From NCBI RefSeq assembly GCF_013185195.1, contig NZ_JAAZWC010000025.1, forward strand, positions 1-64,000: a stretch of DNA of 64,000 bases, written 5' to 3'. Shown in pieces: positions 54,372 through 62,419 of this stretch. Position 1 is the first letter of the stretch, and every line of letters begins with the position of its first letter. The DNA is from Saccharibacillus qingshengii. Its GTDB lineage: Bacteria; Bacillota; Bacilli; Paenibacillales; Paenibacillaceae. A program made the translations under genes and the position numbers. The notes under the pieces are model-generated. The model did not search any database and was not told the origin of the DNA. It saw only the letters and a program-made list of their open reading frames with translations.

Positions 54372-55115
54372 ATGGACCCATCGAACAAGAACCGCGCATC
54401 CAAGCCGCCTACCGCGGAGCGCGACAAGAAAATCAGCAAGCTGATGACGATGATGCTGCGGCATGCGCCGGAAGAATTCGGACTGCGGCTGGATCCGGAA
54501 GACGGATCGTGCGAACTGTCCGAACTGCTGGCAGCCGTGCGTCTGAGAACCGGTTACGAACAGATCACGGAAGAAGAGATCCGGGGCGTGGTCCGCCGTT
54601 CGGACAAACAGCGCTTCGAAATTCTGGAGCCGCAGGATCTGGCGGAAGCGGGAGCTGCGGCGACAGCCGGAGCGGAAAAGCCCGGCGAAGAAAAGGCTGG
54701 ACAGCCACGGGAGGCAGAAGCGCGGGAAGGCTTTGACGCAGGCGATGCCGCGCCGCGGATCCGTGCGCGCTACGGCCACAGCTTCGGGAAACTGACCTAT
54801 CCGCAGGGTACGCCGCCGGAGACGCTCTATCACGGTACGCATCTGCAGGCGCTGCCTTCGATCCAGGAACACGGGCTGCTGCCGATGGGACGCGAGTACG
54901 TCCATTTGTCGGCGGAGACGCAGTTTGCCGCTCTGGCCGGGCGGCGGCGCGGCAAACTGGCCATGCTGCGGATCGATACGGCCGCCGCGTCCCGGGCAGG
55001 CGTCGTCTTCTATGATGCCGGCAGCGGGGTATGGCTGGCCGAACGTGTGCCGGCGGACGTGCTGACGGCAGAAGGCGCGGAGGAATCGGATGTTCAAAGG
55101 GGGAATCGGCGATGA
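54372..55115 (+). CDS. kptA: RNA 2'-phosphotransferase KptA/Tpt1, with a long linker
   Basis: Transfers an internal RNA 2'-phosphate to NAD, giving ADP-ribose 1'',2''-cyclic phosphate. The usual bacterial KptA has about 180 residues; this one has 247. The N-terminal winged-helix part (10-90) has SKLMTMMLRHAPEEFGLRLD with the active Arg-His pair, quoted here within 20. An Ala/Glu/Gly-rich linker of about 35-40 residues (about 93-132) follows, then the NAD-binding part with PETLYHGTHLQALPSI and the C-terminal YVHLSAETQFA. All four conserved RHRR-type residues seem present. It lies 164 bases after rtcB, and its stop overlaps tatD by ATGA. Confidence 0.92.
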   Translation: MDPSNKNRASKPPTAERDKKISKLMTMMLRHAPEEFGLRLDPEDGSCELSELLAAVRLRTGYEQITEEEIRGVVRRSDKQRFEILEPQDLAEAGAAATAGAEKPGEEKAGQPREAEAREGFDAGDAAPRIRARYGHSFGKLTYPQGTPPETLYHGTHLQALPSIQEHGLLPMGREYVHLSAETQFAALAGRRRGKLAMLRIDTAAASRAGVVFYDAGSGVWLAERVPADVLTAEGAEESDVQRGNRR

Positions 55116-55936
55116 AGGCATCAGAGGGCAGTAAGCATCCGAACGCGGATCGCCGCACGATCGATATCGGAATCAATCTGATGCACCGGTCGTTCGGAAG
55201 CGACCGCGAGCAGGTCGTCGAGACCGCGGCCGAAGCCGGCGTTACGCGGCTGATTCTGACCGGAACAAGCGTCCGCAGCAGCGAAGCGGCGGCGCAGTAC
55301 GCGGCGCGTTATCCCGGCCGGCTGTACGCGACGGCCGGCGTGCATCCGCACGACGCCAAGAGCTGCGGCGAATCCACGCTGCGCAGCCTGCGCGAGCTGG
55401 CTGCGGGAGACGCCGTTGTCGCGATCGGCGAATGCGGATTGGACTACAACCGCGATTTCTCGCCGCGGGAGGTGCAGCGGGAATGGTTCGCGAAGCAGAT
55501 CGCGCTGGCCGCGGAACTTGCGCTGCCGCTGTTTCTGCATGAGCGCGACGCGCACGCCGACTTCGCGCAGCTGCTGCGCGAACATCGGCCGAAGGATCTG
55601 CCGGCGGTCGTGCACTGTTTTACGGGCAGCGAGGAAGAACTGCGGACGTATCTGGAGATGGGGCTGCATATCGGCATCACCGGCTGGATCTGCGACGAGC
55701 GGCGCGGCGGAGCTCTGCGCGAACTGGTGCGGCTGATTCCGCCGAACCGGCTGATGATCGAGACGGACGCGCCGTTTCTGACGCCGCGCGATCTGCGTCC
55801 CAAGCCGAAGGACGGCCGCAACGAACCGGCTTTCCTGCCGCATATCGCAGCGGCAGTAGCTGAGTGCACTGGACGGAGCACGGAAGAGATCATGCGGGAG
55901 ACGACGGAAACGGCGGAACACTTTTTCAACTTGTAA
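55112..55936 (+). CDS. tatD: TatD-family metal-dependent nuclease
   Basis: A TIM-barrel hydrolase of about 274 residues from an ATG that overlaps the stop of kptA by four bases (ATGA); an upstream in-frame start at 55031 is less likely. Metal ligands fit IDIGINLMHRSF (in place of the usual HxH, so one His is changed), GVHPHDAKS, GECGLDYNRDF, FLHERDAH, VHCFTGSEEEL and ETDAPFLTPRDL. TatD enzymes are 3'-5' exonucleases on DNA and RNA or D-aminoacyl-tRNA deacylase-like enzymes. Coupling to kptA implies a shared role in RNA end repair or turnover. Confidence 0.9.
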   Translation: MKASEGSKHPNADRRTIDIGINLMHRSFGSDREQVVETAAEAGVTRLILTGTSVRSSEAAAQYAARYPGRLYATAGVHPHDAKSCGESTLRSLRELAAGDAVVAIGECGLDYNRDFSPREVQREWFAKQIALAAELALPLFLHERDAHADFAQLLREHRPKDLPAVVHCFTGSEEELRTYLEMGLHIGITGWICDERRGGALRELVRLIPPNRLMIETDAPFLTPRDLRPKPKDGRNEPAFLPHIAAAVAECTGRSTEEIMRETTETAEHFFNL

Positions 55937-56062
55937 GAGCAATATCGAAGGACGGAATAGAACATTTCGAATTGAATATGTTAATATGAGTGTTATTAAG
56001 CGGAAGACAACAGCGCAAGTCCAATCTGGCCGATAACAAGGCATGCGAAGGAGATCGAAAGG

Positions 56063-56656
56063 ATGCGTAAACTTGTATTTTTCGTAGGAGGCGCCGGGAG
56101 CGGCAAGACCACGCTGGCAAAAGGAATCACTGACAAGCATCATGCGGTCTTCCTGGATATGGATACCGTGTCCCGCCGGGCAAGCGAGAAGATCATGCGG
56201 ATTGCGGGCCACGATCCCGACGACCGCGATTCGGCGGCTTACAAAGAATTGTGCCGGGATCTGGGCTATGAAATGACGATGGATGTAGCGCGGGAGAATC
56301 TGGAGCTGAATGCCGACGTATTCGCGGTAGGGCCGTTCACCAGCGAGATCCGGAATGCGAACTGGATTCACGAAGAACTGGCGAAGATCGGCGCCACCGT
56401 CAACGACGTCGAAGTCAAAGTCGTGTACGTCTATCTCGCCGATATGACGCAGTACAAGAAGCGTATCGAAGAACGCGGACACAAAGCCGACGAGTGGAAG
56501 CTGGCGAACTGGGACCTGTTCGTGAAGCGCATGGAACGGACCGATGTGGCGTGGGACCTGCCGGGCGATTCGGTTCTCTATTTCGATAACTCCGCTTCGA
56601 CGCTGGAAGAAAATACGCTTGCGGTCGAGCGTTTTGTGTACGGCACACGGGATTAG
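56063..56656 (+). CDS. P-loop kinase-like ATPase (zeta/AAA_33 type)
   Basis: 197 residues. A Walker A motif GGAGSGKTTLAKG (9-21) and the acidic motif FLDMDTVSR identify a P-loop kinase fold like AAA_33, zeta toxins and polynucleotide kinases. A lid-like part with KKRIEERGHKADEW and a following helix are visible. AAGGAG stands before the ATG. It lies 126 bases after tatD in the same orientation, close enough to be the last gene of the RNA-repair operon, but with its own promoter possible. A 5'-OH kinase acting on nucleic acid would fit the neighbourhood; this is only inference. Confidence 0.85.
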   Translation: MRKLVFFVGGAGSGKTTLAKGITDKHHAVFLDMDTVSRRASEKIMRIAGHDPDDRDSAAYKELCRDLGYEMTMDVARENLELNADVFAVGPFTSEIRNANWIHEELAKIGATVNDVEVKVVYVYLADMTQYKKRIEERGHKADEWKLANWDLFVKRMERTDVAWDLPGDSVLYFDNSASTLEENTLAVERFVYGTRD

Positions 56657-56828
56657 ACGAAAAAAATCTGCGTGCCGCCGGAACAATAGGCCGGGCGCAG
56701 CTTGCCAAAAAAACGAGGCTTCTCCACTGGGAGAGGCCTCGTTTTTGGTTAGTCTTATATCGTATTTGGTGGGTATGACGCTGTCCAGCCGCGGAATGAT
56801 CCGCGATAGACAGGCTTGCATGCGGAAC

Positions 56829-57080
56829 TTACGGTTCTTCTTCCCGGTCGTACAGCCGGCTCTTCGGCTGTTCGTCCTTCAGATCCCTGGACAAACGGCG
56901 GAAATGCCGCATATGAAGCACGAAAGTGTAGGCACGCAGCGCAGCCAGCAGAACAGGCAGCAGAATGCCGGGCAGCGTATACAATTCGAAGTAGAAGATG
57001 GCGGCAATCGCCAAGGCGACGAACAGCACATCGAACATCATTTTCTGCTGCAGACGCAGCTGGAGCTTCCGCTTATCCAT
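56829..57080 (-). CDS. Small membrane protein, unknown
   Basis: 83 residues with two membrane segments (FDVLFVALAIAAIFYFELY and LPGILLPVLLAALRAYTFVL) and charged ends. Its ATG overlaps the stop of the exonuclease-BRCT gene by eight bases, so it is translated with that gene. The long upstream extension of this open frame lies inside the exonuclease gene and is not part of the protein. I do not recognise the family. Confidence 0.7.
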   Translation of the reverse strand: MDKRKLQLRLQQKMMFDVLFVALAIAAIFYFELYTLPGILLPVLLAALRAYTFVLHMRHFRRLSRDLKDEQPKSRLYDREEEP

Positions 57081-58152
57081 CCGCAGGTTCTCCGCTGCGT
57101 CCGCCTGCCGCCTGGCCTTCCGCCGCTTCCCGCAGCCGGACGGCAAATTCGTCTTCCGACAGGATCCGGACGCCGCTGCCGCCCGCCGCAAGCCGCGCGG
57201 CCGACTGCGTCTTGCCGCTCATATACCCGCCTGCGGCGTATTTCGCATAGTCGCTGCGTCCGACGACCACATAATCGGTCTTCCATTCGACCGATTCGGC
57301 GCACAGCGCGCCCAGTCCGGCGGCTGTGCGCTGGGCTTCTTCGCGTTTCATGCCGCTCAGGCGCCCCGAGAACACAATCCGCTTGCCGTAGAGCGGATTG
57401 CCGCGGTCGGCCGCCGGATTCGGCGCAGGAGGCGCGGCTTTGCTCTTCGCAGCCTGACCGGGCGCGATGCTGCCGGCCGCGGAACCGCCGGTCTTCCCGG
57501 CGGCCGCTGCGCTTCCCGTTCCCCGCGCGGCGGAAGCCGCTGCTTTTCGGCTCCGTCCGCCTTTGGCGTCCGAAGAAAAGGTGACATGCTCGCCGCTGTC
57601 GAGCATCTGGCCCAGCCGGTAGCCGTAGCGCTCGGCCAGCCCCCCGCAGTCCGACGCTTCGCCTTCTTCCGAGCAGCGAAGAAAGATACGGGCGGCCGCC
57701 CGCGCGTCTTCCAGCGCGTCGTGATGTTTGAATGCGTTCAAGCCCAGTTCGCGGGTAACCGTATTCAGTTTATGGTTCGGCATATCCGGCCAGATTCTGC
57801 GGGCCAGCAGGCACGAGCACATGTAGCGGATATGCGGCAGTTCCAGTCCGTGCGTCTCGGCGCTGCGCCGCAGTACGCTCATATCGAACGAAGCGTTGTG
57901 CGCGACCAGCACGCGGTCTTCGATCCGCCGCCGCAGTTCGGGCCAAATATCGGCAAAAGACGGCGAGTTGACGACCTGGTCCGGCGTGATGCCGTGTACC
58001 GCGATGCAGAAGTAATCGAAGTCGTCGTGCGGATTGACGAGCGTGTAATATTCGTCGACAATTTGCCCGCCGCGCACCTCGACAAGACCTACCGCGCAGA
58101 CGCTTGCCCGTTTGGCATTGGCCGTTTCAAAGTCGATGGCCACAAAGTCCAT
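57073..58152 (-). CDS. DEDD-type 3'-5' exonuclease with BRCT domain
   Basis: 359 residues. The N-terminal exonuclease domain (1-165), of the DNA polymerase III epsilon (DnaQ) type, has FVAIDFETANAKRASVCAVG, LVAHNASFDMSVL and HHDALEDARAAARIFL, giving the Asp, Glu, Asp, Asp and His residues. A middle linker rich in Ala, Gly and Lys leads to a BRCT domain (about 265-350; GKRIVFSGRLSGMKREEAQR, VEWKTDYVVVG). AAAGGAGG precedes the ATG at 58152. Proteins of this kind proofread or trim ends in repair and are common in Firmicutes. It is followed by an overlapping small membrane gene and lies 34 bases after an SDR gene. Confidence 0.92.
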   Translation of the reverse strand: MDFVAIDFETANAKRASVCAVGLVEVRGGQIVDEYYTLVNPHDDFDYFCIAVHGITPDQVVNSPSFADIWPELRRRIEDRVLVAHNASFDMSVLRRSAETHGLELPHIRYMCSCLLARRIWPDMPNHKLNTVTRELGLNAFKHHDALEDARAAARIFLRCSEEGEASDCGGLAERYGYRLGQMLDSGEHVTFSSDAKGGRSRKAAASAARGTGSAAAAGKTGGSAAGSIAPGQAAKSKAAPPAPNPAADRGNPLYGKRIVFSGRLSGMKREEAQRTAAGLGALCAESVEWKTDYVVVGRSDYAKYAAGGYMSGKTQSAARLAAGGSGVRILSEDEFAVRLREAAEGQAAGGRSGEPADG

Positions 58153-58186
58153 AACGTCGATCCTCCTTTTGGGAATAGAATGCCGG

Positions 58187-58831
58187 TCAGCTGCCGATAA
58201 ACGGACAGCGCCGGACGAAATCGGGTTTGCCGACCTGGTCGACCAGGAAGCGCGCAACGTCGCCGTTGTAGATCCGGTTGCCTGTCATCCGTTCGGGATC
58301 GGCTTTGACCGCGCATCCGCCCTGGCCTTCCTTGACGACCGGCAGACGGACCAGCGTCCATTCCACGGAGCTGTGCTGAAGCACGTTCAGTTCCTGCAGC
58401 CGGTCGGAAGCGAACTGCGGATGAAGCGAACGCAGCATGCGGGAGACGACGCGGCCTCCAAACGACTTGCGCTCGCCCTGGACTTTGAGCGACAGTCCGG
58501 TTACGCCGATATAGCGCCGTACGCCGGCCCGTTCCATTTCTTCGATCACACGGCAGGTCACCGTGCTGTAAAGCGGTTCTTCTTCCGGCGGTCTGCCGAA
58601 CGTATTGATGACGGCGGAGCAGCCGGCCAGCAGTTCGCGCAGCGAATCGAAACGCGTAACGTCTCCTTGCACAACGGACAGTCTCGCGGCCATTTCCGGC
58701 GGAAGCTGCATGCTTCGCACGTTCCGGACAAGCATCCGCACCCGGTAGCCCTGCTGCAGTGCACAGCTGACGACATAGCGTCCCACGCTGCCCGTTCCGC
58801 CGATGACGGCGATGAGCTTAGACTGATTCAT
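58187..58831 (-). CDS. NAD(P)-binding Rossmann protein (atypical SDR, NmrA-like)
   Basis: About 214 residues. The N-terminal cofactor motif is AVIGGTGSVGRYVV, typical of atypical short-chain dehydrogenase-like proteins. VVQGDVTRFDSLRELLAGCSA and VTGLSLK follow the pattern of sugar epimerase or NAD(P)H-binding DUF2867-type proteins. No full Tyr-x-x-x-Lys pair is seen, so it may be a redox sensor or chaperone-like factor. GGAGGG lies four bases before the ATG at 58831. A sigma-A promoter (TTGAAA, 17, CATAAT) is visible upstream. It shares a transcript with the exonuclease gene 34 bases away. Confidence 0.85.
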   Translation of the reverse strand: MNQSKLIAVIGGTGSVGRYVVSCALQQGYRVRMLVRNVRSMQLPPEMAARLSVVQGDVTRFDSLRELLAGCSAVINTFGRPPEEEPLYSTVTCRVIEEMERAGVRRYIGVTGLSLKVQGERKSFGGRVVSRMLRSLHPQFASDRLQELNVLQHSSVEWTLVRLPVVKEGQGGCAVKADPERMTGNRIYNGDVARFLVDQVGKPDFVRRCPFIGS

Positions 58832-58875
58832 GTGACCCTCCATCTATATCGATCCTGGAAATTCGGTATCGGGAT

Positions 58876-58936
58876 CTGCCGCCGCTGCGGCGGCAGTCCT
58901 CTTTACCATTATGCGATTCCGGCGTTCCGGTTTCAA
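58876..58936 (-). promoter_or_regulatory. Promoter and leader hairpin of the SDR-exonuclease operon
   Basis: On the minus strand TTGAAA (58936-58931) stands 17 bases from CATAAT (58913-58908), starting transcription near 58901. The first transcribed bases contain CTGCCGCCGC/GCGGCGGCAG, a strong GC hairpin between start and ribosome binding site. Confidence 0.65.
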
Positions 58937-59032
58937 CTTTGCAGCCTTTGGGTCGGCATACACCCGGTTCCGCCCGCCGGCGCACGGTTTGACCCCGGCG
59001 CGCAGAGCAGGCAGGATCGGACTTGAGCGTTC

Positions 59033-59067
59033 AGACTTCGGAGGATCTCTTCCGGAGTCTTTTTTTG
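59033..59067 (+). terminator. Terminator upstream of the OpuC-type operon with no gene before it
   Basis: AGACTTCGGAGG (59033-59044) can pair with TCTTCCGGAGTCT-type sequence (59049-59060) over 12 positions with two G-U pairs, followed by seven T. It points to the plus strand, about 100 bases before the transporter gene. The nearest plus-strand gene upstream ends at 56656, so it is either an attenuator in a leader or the end of a small RNA. Confidence 0.7.
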
Positions 59068-59167
59068 CCTTGGCGTGATACCAAGCAGCTTCAATCGGGT
59101 ATTGATACAAGAGCAGCCTGCCTGCTCGATCGACCGAATTCCATGACAATCAACCCGGGAGAACACT

Positions 59168-60151
59168 ATGATCCTATTTGAAGAAGTAACCAAAGTTTAT
59201 GACGACGGGCGTACGGCTGCCGCCGGATTGTCTTTTGAAGTCCAAAAAGGCGAATTTTTCGTTCTGATCGGCCCTAGCGGCTGCGGCAAAACGACGGTGC
59301 TCAAGATGATCAACCGTCTGATCGAAGCGAGCGGAGGGCGGATCGATATCGACGGCCGTCCGATCGACGGATACAAGCTGAACGAACTGCGCTGGAATAT
59401 CGGGTACGTGCTGCAGCAGATCGCCCTGTTTCCCCATATGACCGTGGCGGAGAATGTCGCGGTCGTGCCGGAGCTGATGAAGAAGCCCCGCGAAGAGATC
59501 GACAAGACGGTGGACCGTCTGCTGCACCAGGTGGGACTTGACCCGGACGTATACCGCGGCAAACGTCCGGACGAACTGTCCGGCGGCCAGCAGCAGCGGG
59601 TAGGTGTGGTGCGCGCGCTTGCGGCCGATCCCGATATCCTGCTGATGGACGAACCGTTCAGCGCCCTGGACCCCGTCACGCGGGAAAAGCTGCAGAACGA
59701 TCTGTTGGAACTTCAGCGCACCATCCGTAAGACAATCGTATTCGTGACCCACGATATGCGCGAAGCGCTCAAGCTCGGCGATCGGATCTGTCTGATGAAC
59801 GGCGGACAGATCGTACAGATCGGCACACCGGACGAGATCGTGAACCGCCCCGCGAACGACTTCGTGCGCGAGTTTCTGGGCGGGGAGAACGCGAGACTTC
59901 CGCTGCGCGGAGCCCGCTTGTCCCTGACGGCCGAAGAACTGTGCGAGCCGCTTGAACCCGACAGCCGTCTGGCGGTCGACGGCGCGGTCACGATCGGAGC
60001 CGACACCGAGCTCGGGGAGCTGCTGTGGCATCTTGCGGCGGAAGAACGGCTGCTGGTGCGAAGCGGCGATGTGGTGGTCGGACTCCTCGAGCGTGAACGG
60101 ACGCTCAAGCGGATTGCCCGCGAGCTGGACGAAGGGGGCGAAGAGCGATGA
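59168..60151 (+). CDS. Osmolyte ABC transporter ATP-binding protein (OpuCA/OpuBA-like)
   Basis: The ATPase of a quaternary amine transporter, 327 residues. Walker A is GPSGCGKTTV, the Q-loop is VLQQIALFPHMTVAENV, the signature is LSGGQQQRVGVVRA and Walker B is ILLMDEPFSALDP. The C-terminal tail after about 245 holds a CBS-like regulatory piece, shorter than the two full CBS domains of OpuCA. Its stop overlaps the permease start by ATGA. With the next gene it should import glycine betaine, choline or carnitine under osmotic stress; the substrate is not certain. Confidence 0.93.
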   Translation: MILFEEVTKVYDDGRTAAAGLSFEVQKGEFFVLIGPSGCGKTTVLKMINRLIEASGGRIDIDGRPIDGYKLNELRWNIGYVLQQIALFPHMTVAENVAVVPELMKKPREEIDKTVDRLLHQVGLDPDVYRGKRPDELSGGQQQRVGVVRALAADPDILLMDEPFSALDPVTREKLQNDLLELQRTIRKTIVFVTHDMREALKLGDRICLMNGGQIVQIGTPDEIVNRPANDFVREFLGGENARLPLRGARLSLTAEELCEPLEPDSRLAVDGAVTIGADTELGELLWHLAAEERLLVRSGDVVVGLLERERTLKRIARELDEGGEER

Positions 60152-61671
60152 ATACTTTTCTTGATGTGCTTGGCGAACGCCAGGGTCAGCTCTGGTCGAC
60201 GCTTGGCGAACATATCGCCCTGTCGTTCATATCCCTGCTGATTGCTTCGCTGATCGCGGTTCCGCTCGGCCTGCTGCTGGCGCGAAGTCCCCGCTCCGCG
60301 GAAGGCGTGATCGGAGTCACCGCCGTCCTGCAGACGATCCCGTCGCTGGCGCTGCTCGGCCTGATGATTCCGCTGCTTGGGATCGGCCGTGTCCCGGCTG
60401 TTGTCGCGCTCGTCATTTATGCGCTGCTGCCGATTGTACGCAATACGTATACCGGCGTGCGCGAAGTGGACCCTTCGCTGCTCGAAGCGGCCGACGCGAT
60501 GGGCATGAACCGCCGCCGGAGGCTGATCCGCGTCGAGCTGCCGCTGGCGATGCCTGTCATCATGGCGGGGCTGCGTACGGCAACCGTATTGATTATCGGG
60601 ACAGCCACGCTGGCCGCGCTGATCGGCGGGGGCGGTCTCGGCGAGCTGATCCTGCTCGGGATCGACCGCAACGACACGAACCTGATCCTGCTCGGCGCTA
60701 TCCCTGCAGCCCTGCTGGCGATCATTTTCGATACGGCGCTGCGTTTCCTCGAGAAGCTGTCGCTGAAGCGTTCGCTCGCGGCATTGGGCGGGTTCGCTAT
60801 CGTAATTGCCGCGTTCCTGGTTATCCCGCTCTTCGGCCAATCGGGCAAAGCCGACCTGGTGATCGCGGGCAAACTGGGGGCGGAACCGGAAATCCTGATC
60901 CATATGTACAAAGAATTGATCGAGCAGGATACCGACCTTGAAGTTGAACTGAAGCCGGGTCTCGGCAAGACCTCGTTCGTATTCGCGGCTCTGCAAAATG
61001 GGGACGTGGATATTTATCCGGAATTTACGGGAACGGCCATCAGCGAATTCATGAAGACGACCGCGGTCAGTACCGATGCCGCGGAAGTGTATGCCCAGGC
61101 CCGGGACGGCATGAAAAGCAAGTTTGACATGGCGATGCTTGAACCGATGGCCTACAATAATACGTACGCGCTGGCCATGTCGAAGAAATTGGCCGACCAG
61201 TACAAAGTCAAGACGATCTCCGATCTCAAGCCGCTGCAAAATAACCTGGAAGCCGGATTTACGCTGGAGTTCTCCGACCGCGAAGACGGCTACCTCGGGA
61301 TTCAGGAGCGGTACGGAATCAAGTTCCATACCGTATTTACGATGGAGCCGAAAGTCCGTTATCAGGCGATCGAGAGCGGCGACATCGATCTGCTCGACGC
61401 CTATTCCACGGACAGCGAGCTGGCGCAGTACGATTTGACCGTGCTGGAAGACGATCAAGGACTGTTCCCGCCTTATCAGGGCGCTCCGCTTATGCTTCAG
61501 AGCACTCTGGAAGCCCATCCGGAGCTGGCCGGCACGCTGAACGTATTGGCCGGGCAGATCACCGACGACGAGATGCGGAAGATGAATTATGCGGTCAATG
61601 CGGAAGGGCGTCCGGCGGCGGAAGTGGCGCGGGAGTTCCTGACGGCCAAAGGGCTGCTTGACAGCCGTTAA
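60148..61671 (+). CDS. Fused permease and substrate-binding protein of an osmolyte ABC transporter
   Basis: 507 residues in two parts. The permease half (about 1-215) has six hydrophobic segments and the ATPase contact EAADAMGMNRRRRLIRVELP, with IPSLALLGLMIPLLGIG before it. A further membrane segment (about 210-230) joins the binding domain (about 235-507), an OpuAC type with ADLVIAGKLGAEPEILIHMY, DVDIYPEFTGTAISEF and YSTDSELAQYDLTVLEDDQG. The fusion replaces the separate OpuCB/OpuCC and lipoprotein OpuCC-type subunits, and keeps the binder tethered at the membrane. Two genes therefore make the complete transporter. Confidence 0.93.
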   Translation: MNTFLDVLGERQGQLWSTLGEHIALSFISLLIASLIAVPLGLLLARSPRSAEGVIGVTAVLQTIPSLALLGLMIPLLGIGRVPAVVALVIYALLPIVRNTYTGVREVDPSLLEAADAMGMNRRRRLIRVELPLAMPVIMAGLRTATVLIIGTATLAALIGGGGLGELILLGIDRNDTNLILLGAIPAALLAIIFDTALRFLEKLSLKRSLAALGGFAIVIAAFLVIPLFGQSGKADLVIAGKLGAEPEILIHMYKELIEQDTDLEVELKPGLGKTSFVFAALQNGDVDIYPEFTGTAISEFMKTTAVSTDAAEVYAQARDGMKSKFDMAMLEPMAYNNTYALAMSKKLADQYKVKTISDLKPLQNNLEAGFTLEFSDREDGYLGIQERYGIKFHTVFTMEPKVRYQAIESGDIDLLDAYSTDSELAQYDLTVLEDDQGLFPPYQGAPLMLQSTLEAHPELAGTLNVLAGQITDDEMRKMNYAVNAEGRPAAEVAREFLTAKGLLDSR

Positions 61672-61714
61672 GAGCGGCCGAAGAAGCGGATGACCCGGGA
61701 AAGGGCGGATCGAC

Positions 61715-62305
61715 ATGCAAGAAGGAATAGGATCGGTTCCTGCGAAACCGGCCGAGTATTATCCCCGCAAAGGCAAAATGCTGCAAATTGCTTTGTTTGG
61801 CCTTCTATTCATTATAGCGGGGTTTTATCTGATGATTATCGGCTTCGGGCCGGGGGAAGATCATTCGATCTTCGGCGGAATCATGGGGGTACTGTCGCTG
61901 CTGCTCGGATTGGCGGGATTGGTTTTGGGGCTGAAGCGGTCGTTAAGCCGGCAGCCGGGGCTGATCCTCGACGAGAACGGGCTGTACGACCATACATCGG
62001 CTTCGGGCGCCGGATTTGTGGCCTGGAGCGCGATCAGCCGGATTGAACCTTATGCGCTGATGAACCAGCCGTTTATCGGCGTCGATCTGTACGATCCGGC
62101 CGAATTTCTTGAGCGGTGCGGCGCGCTTTCCCGGGGCTTGATGAAAGCGAACCGCGGACTCGTATCGTACCCGGTCAATCTTGCGATGCAGGGTTTCGGG
62201 CGCGAAGCGGCGGATATTCTGATCGAGATGGAAGCGTACTGGCAGCGTTACGGCGCTCCGGGCGCAGCGCCGAGCAGCACGGAAGATCCCGACCGAAGGT
62301 ACTGA
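61715..62305 (+). CDS. STM3941-family membrane protein
   Basis: 196 residues. Two hydrophobic segments (about 22-45 and 55-78; LQIALFGLLFIIAGFYLMII and VLSLLLGLAGLVLGL) precede a soluble domain with PGLILDENGLYDHTSASGAGF and VAWSAISRIEPY, the pattern of STM3941-family proteins. Role unknown. It lies 43 bases after the transporter genes in the same direction and may be part of that transcript, ending at a strong terminator. Confidence 0.8.
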   Translation: MQEGIGSVPAKPAEYYPRKGKMLQIALFGLLFIIAGFYLMIIGFGPGEDHSIFGGIMGVLSLLLGLAGLVLGLKRSLSRQPGLILDENGLYDHTSASGAGFVAWSAISRIEPYALMNQPFIGVDLYDPAEFLERCGALSRGLMKANRGLVSYPVNLAMQGFGREAADILIEMEAYWQRYGAPGAAPSSTEDPDRRY

Positions 62306-62343
62306 GATTGGGCGGGGGATAACGGTTTCCGAACGAATACGTC

Positions 62344-62381
62344 AAAAACACCGAAAAGGCCGCGGCCTTTTCGGTGTTTTT
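62344..62381. terminator. Bidirectional terminator between the STM3941 and SOD-like genes
   Basis: A near-perfect palindrome, AAAACACCGAAAAGGCC against GGCCTTTTCGGTGTTTT, has A and T runs on both sides. The two genes converge on it. Confidence 0.92.
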
Positions 62382-62419
62382 GTGTGGGCTGCGCGTCTGC
62401 GCAAAACTGCCAAACCTGT

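Noticed and set aside
59713-61716. Open frame of 667 residues opposite the OpuC-type genes
   Set aside because: Antisense shadow of the ATPase and permease genes; low-complexity Arg/Gln/Asp composition.
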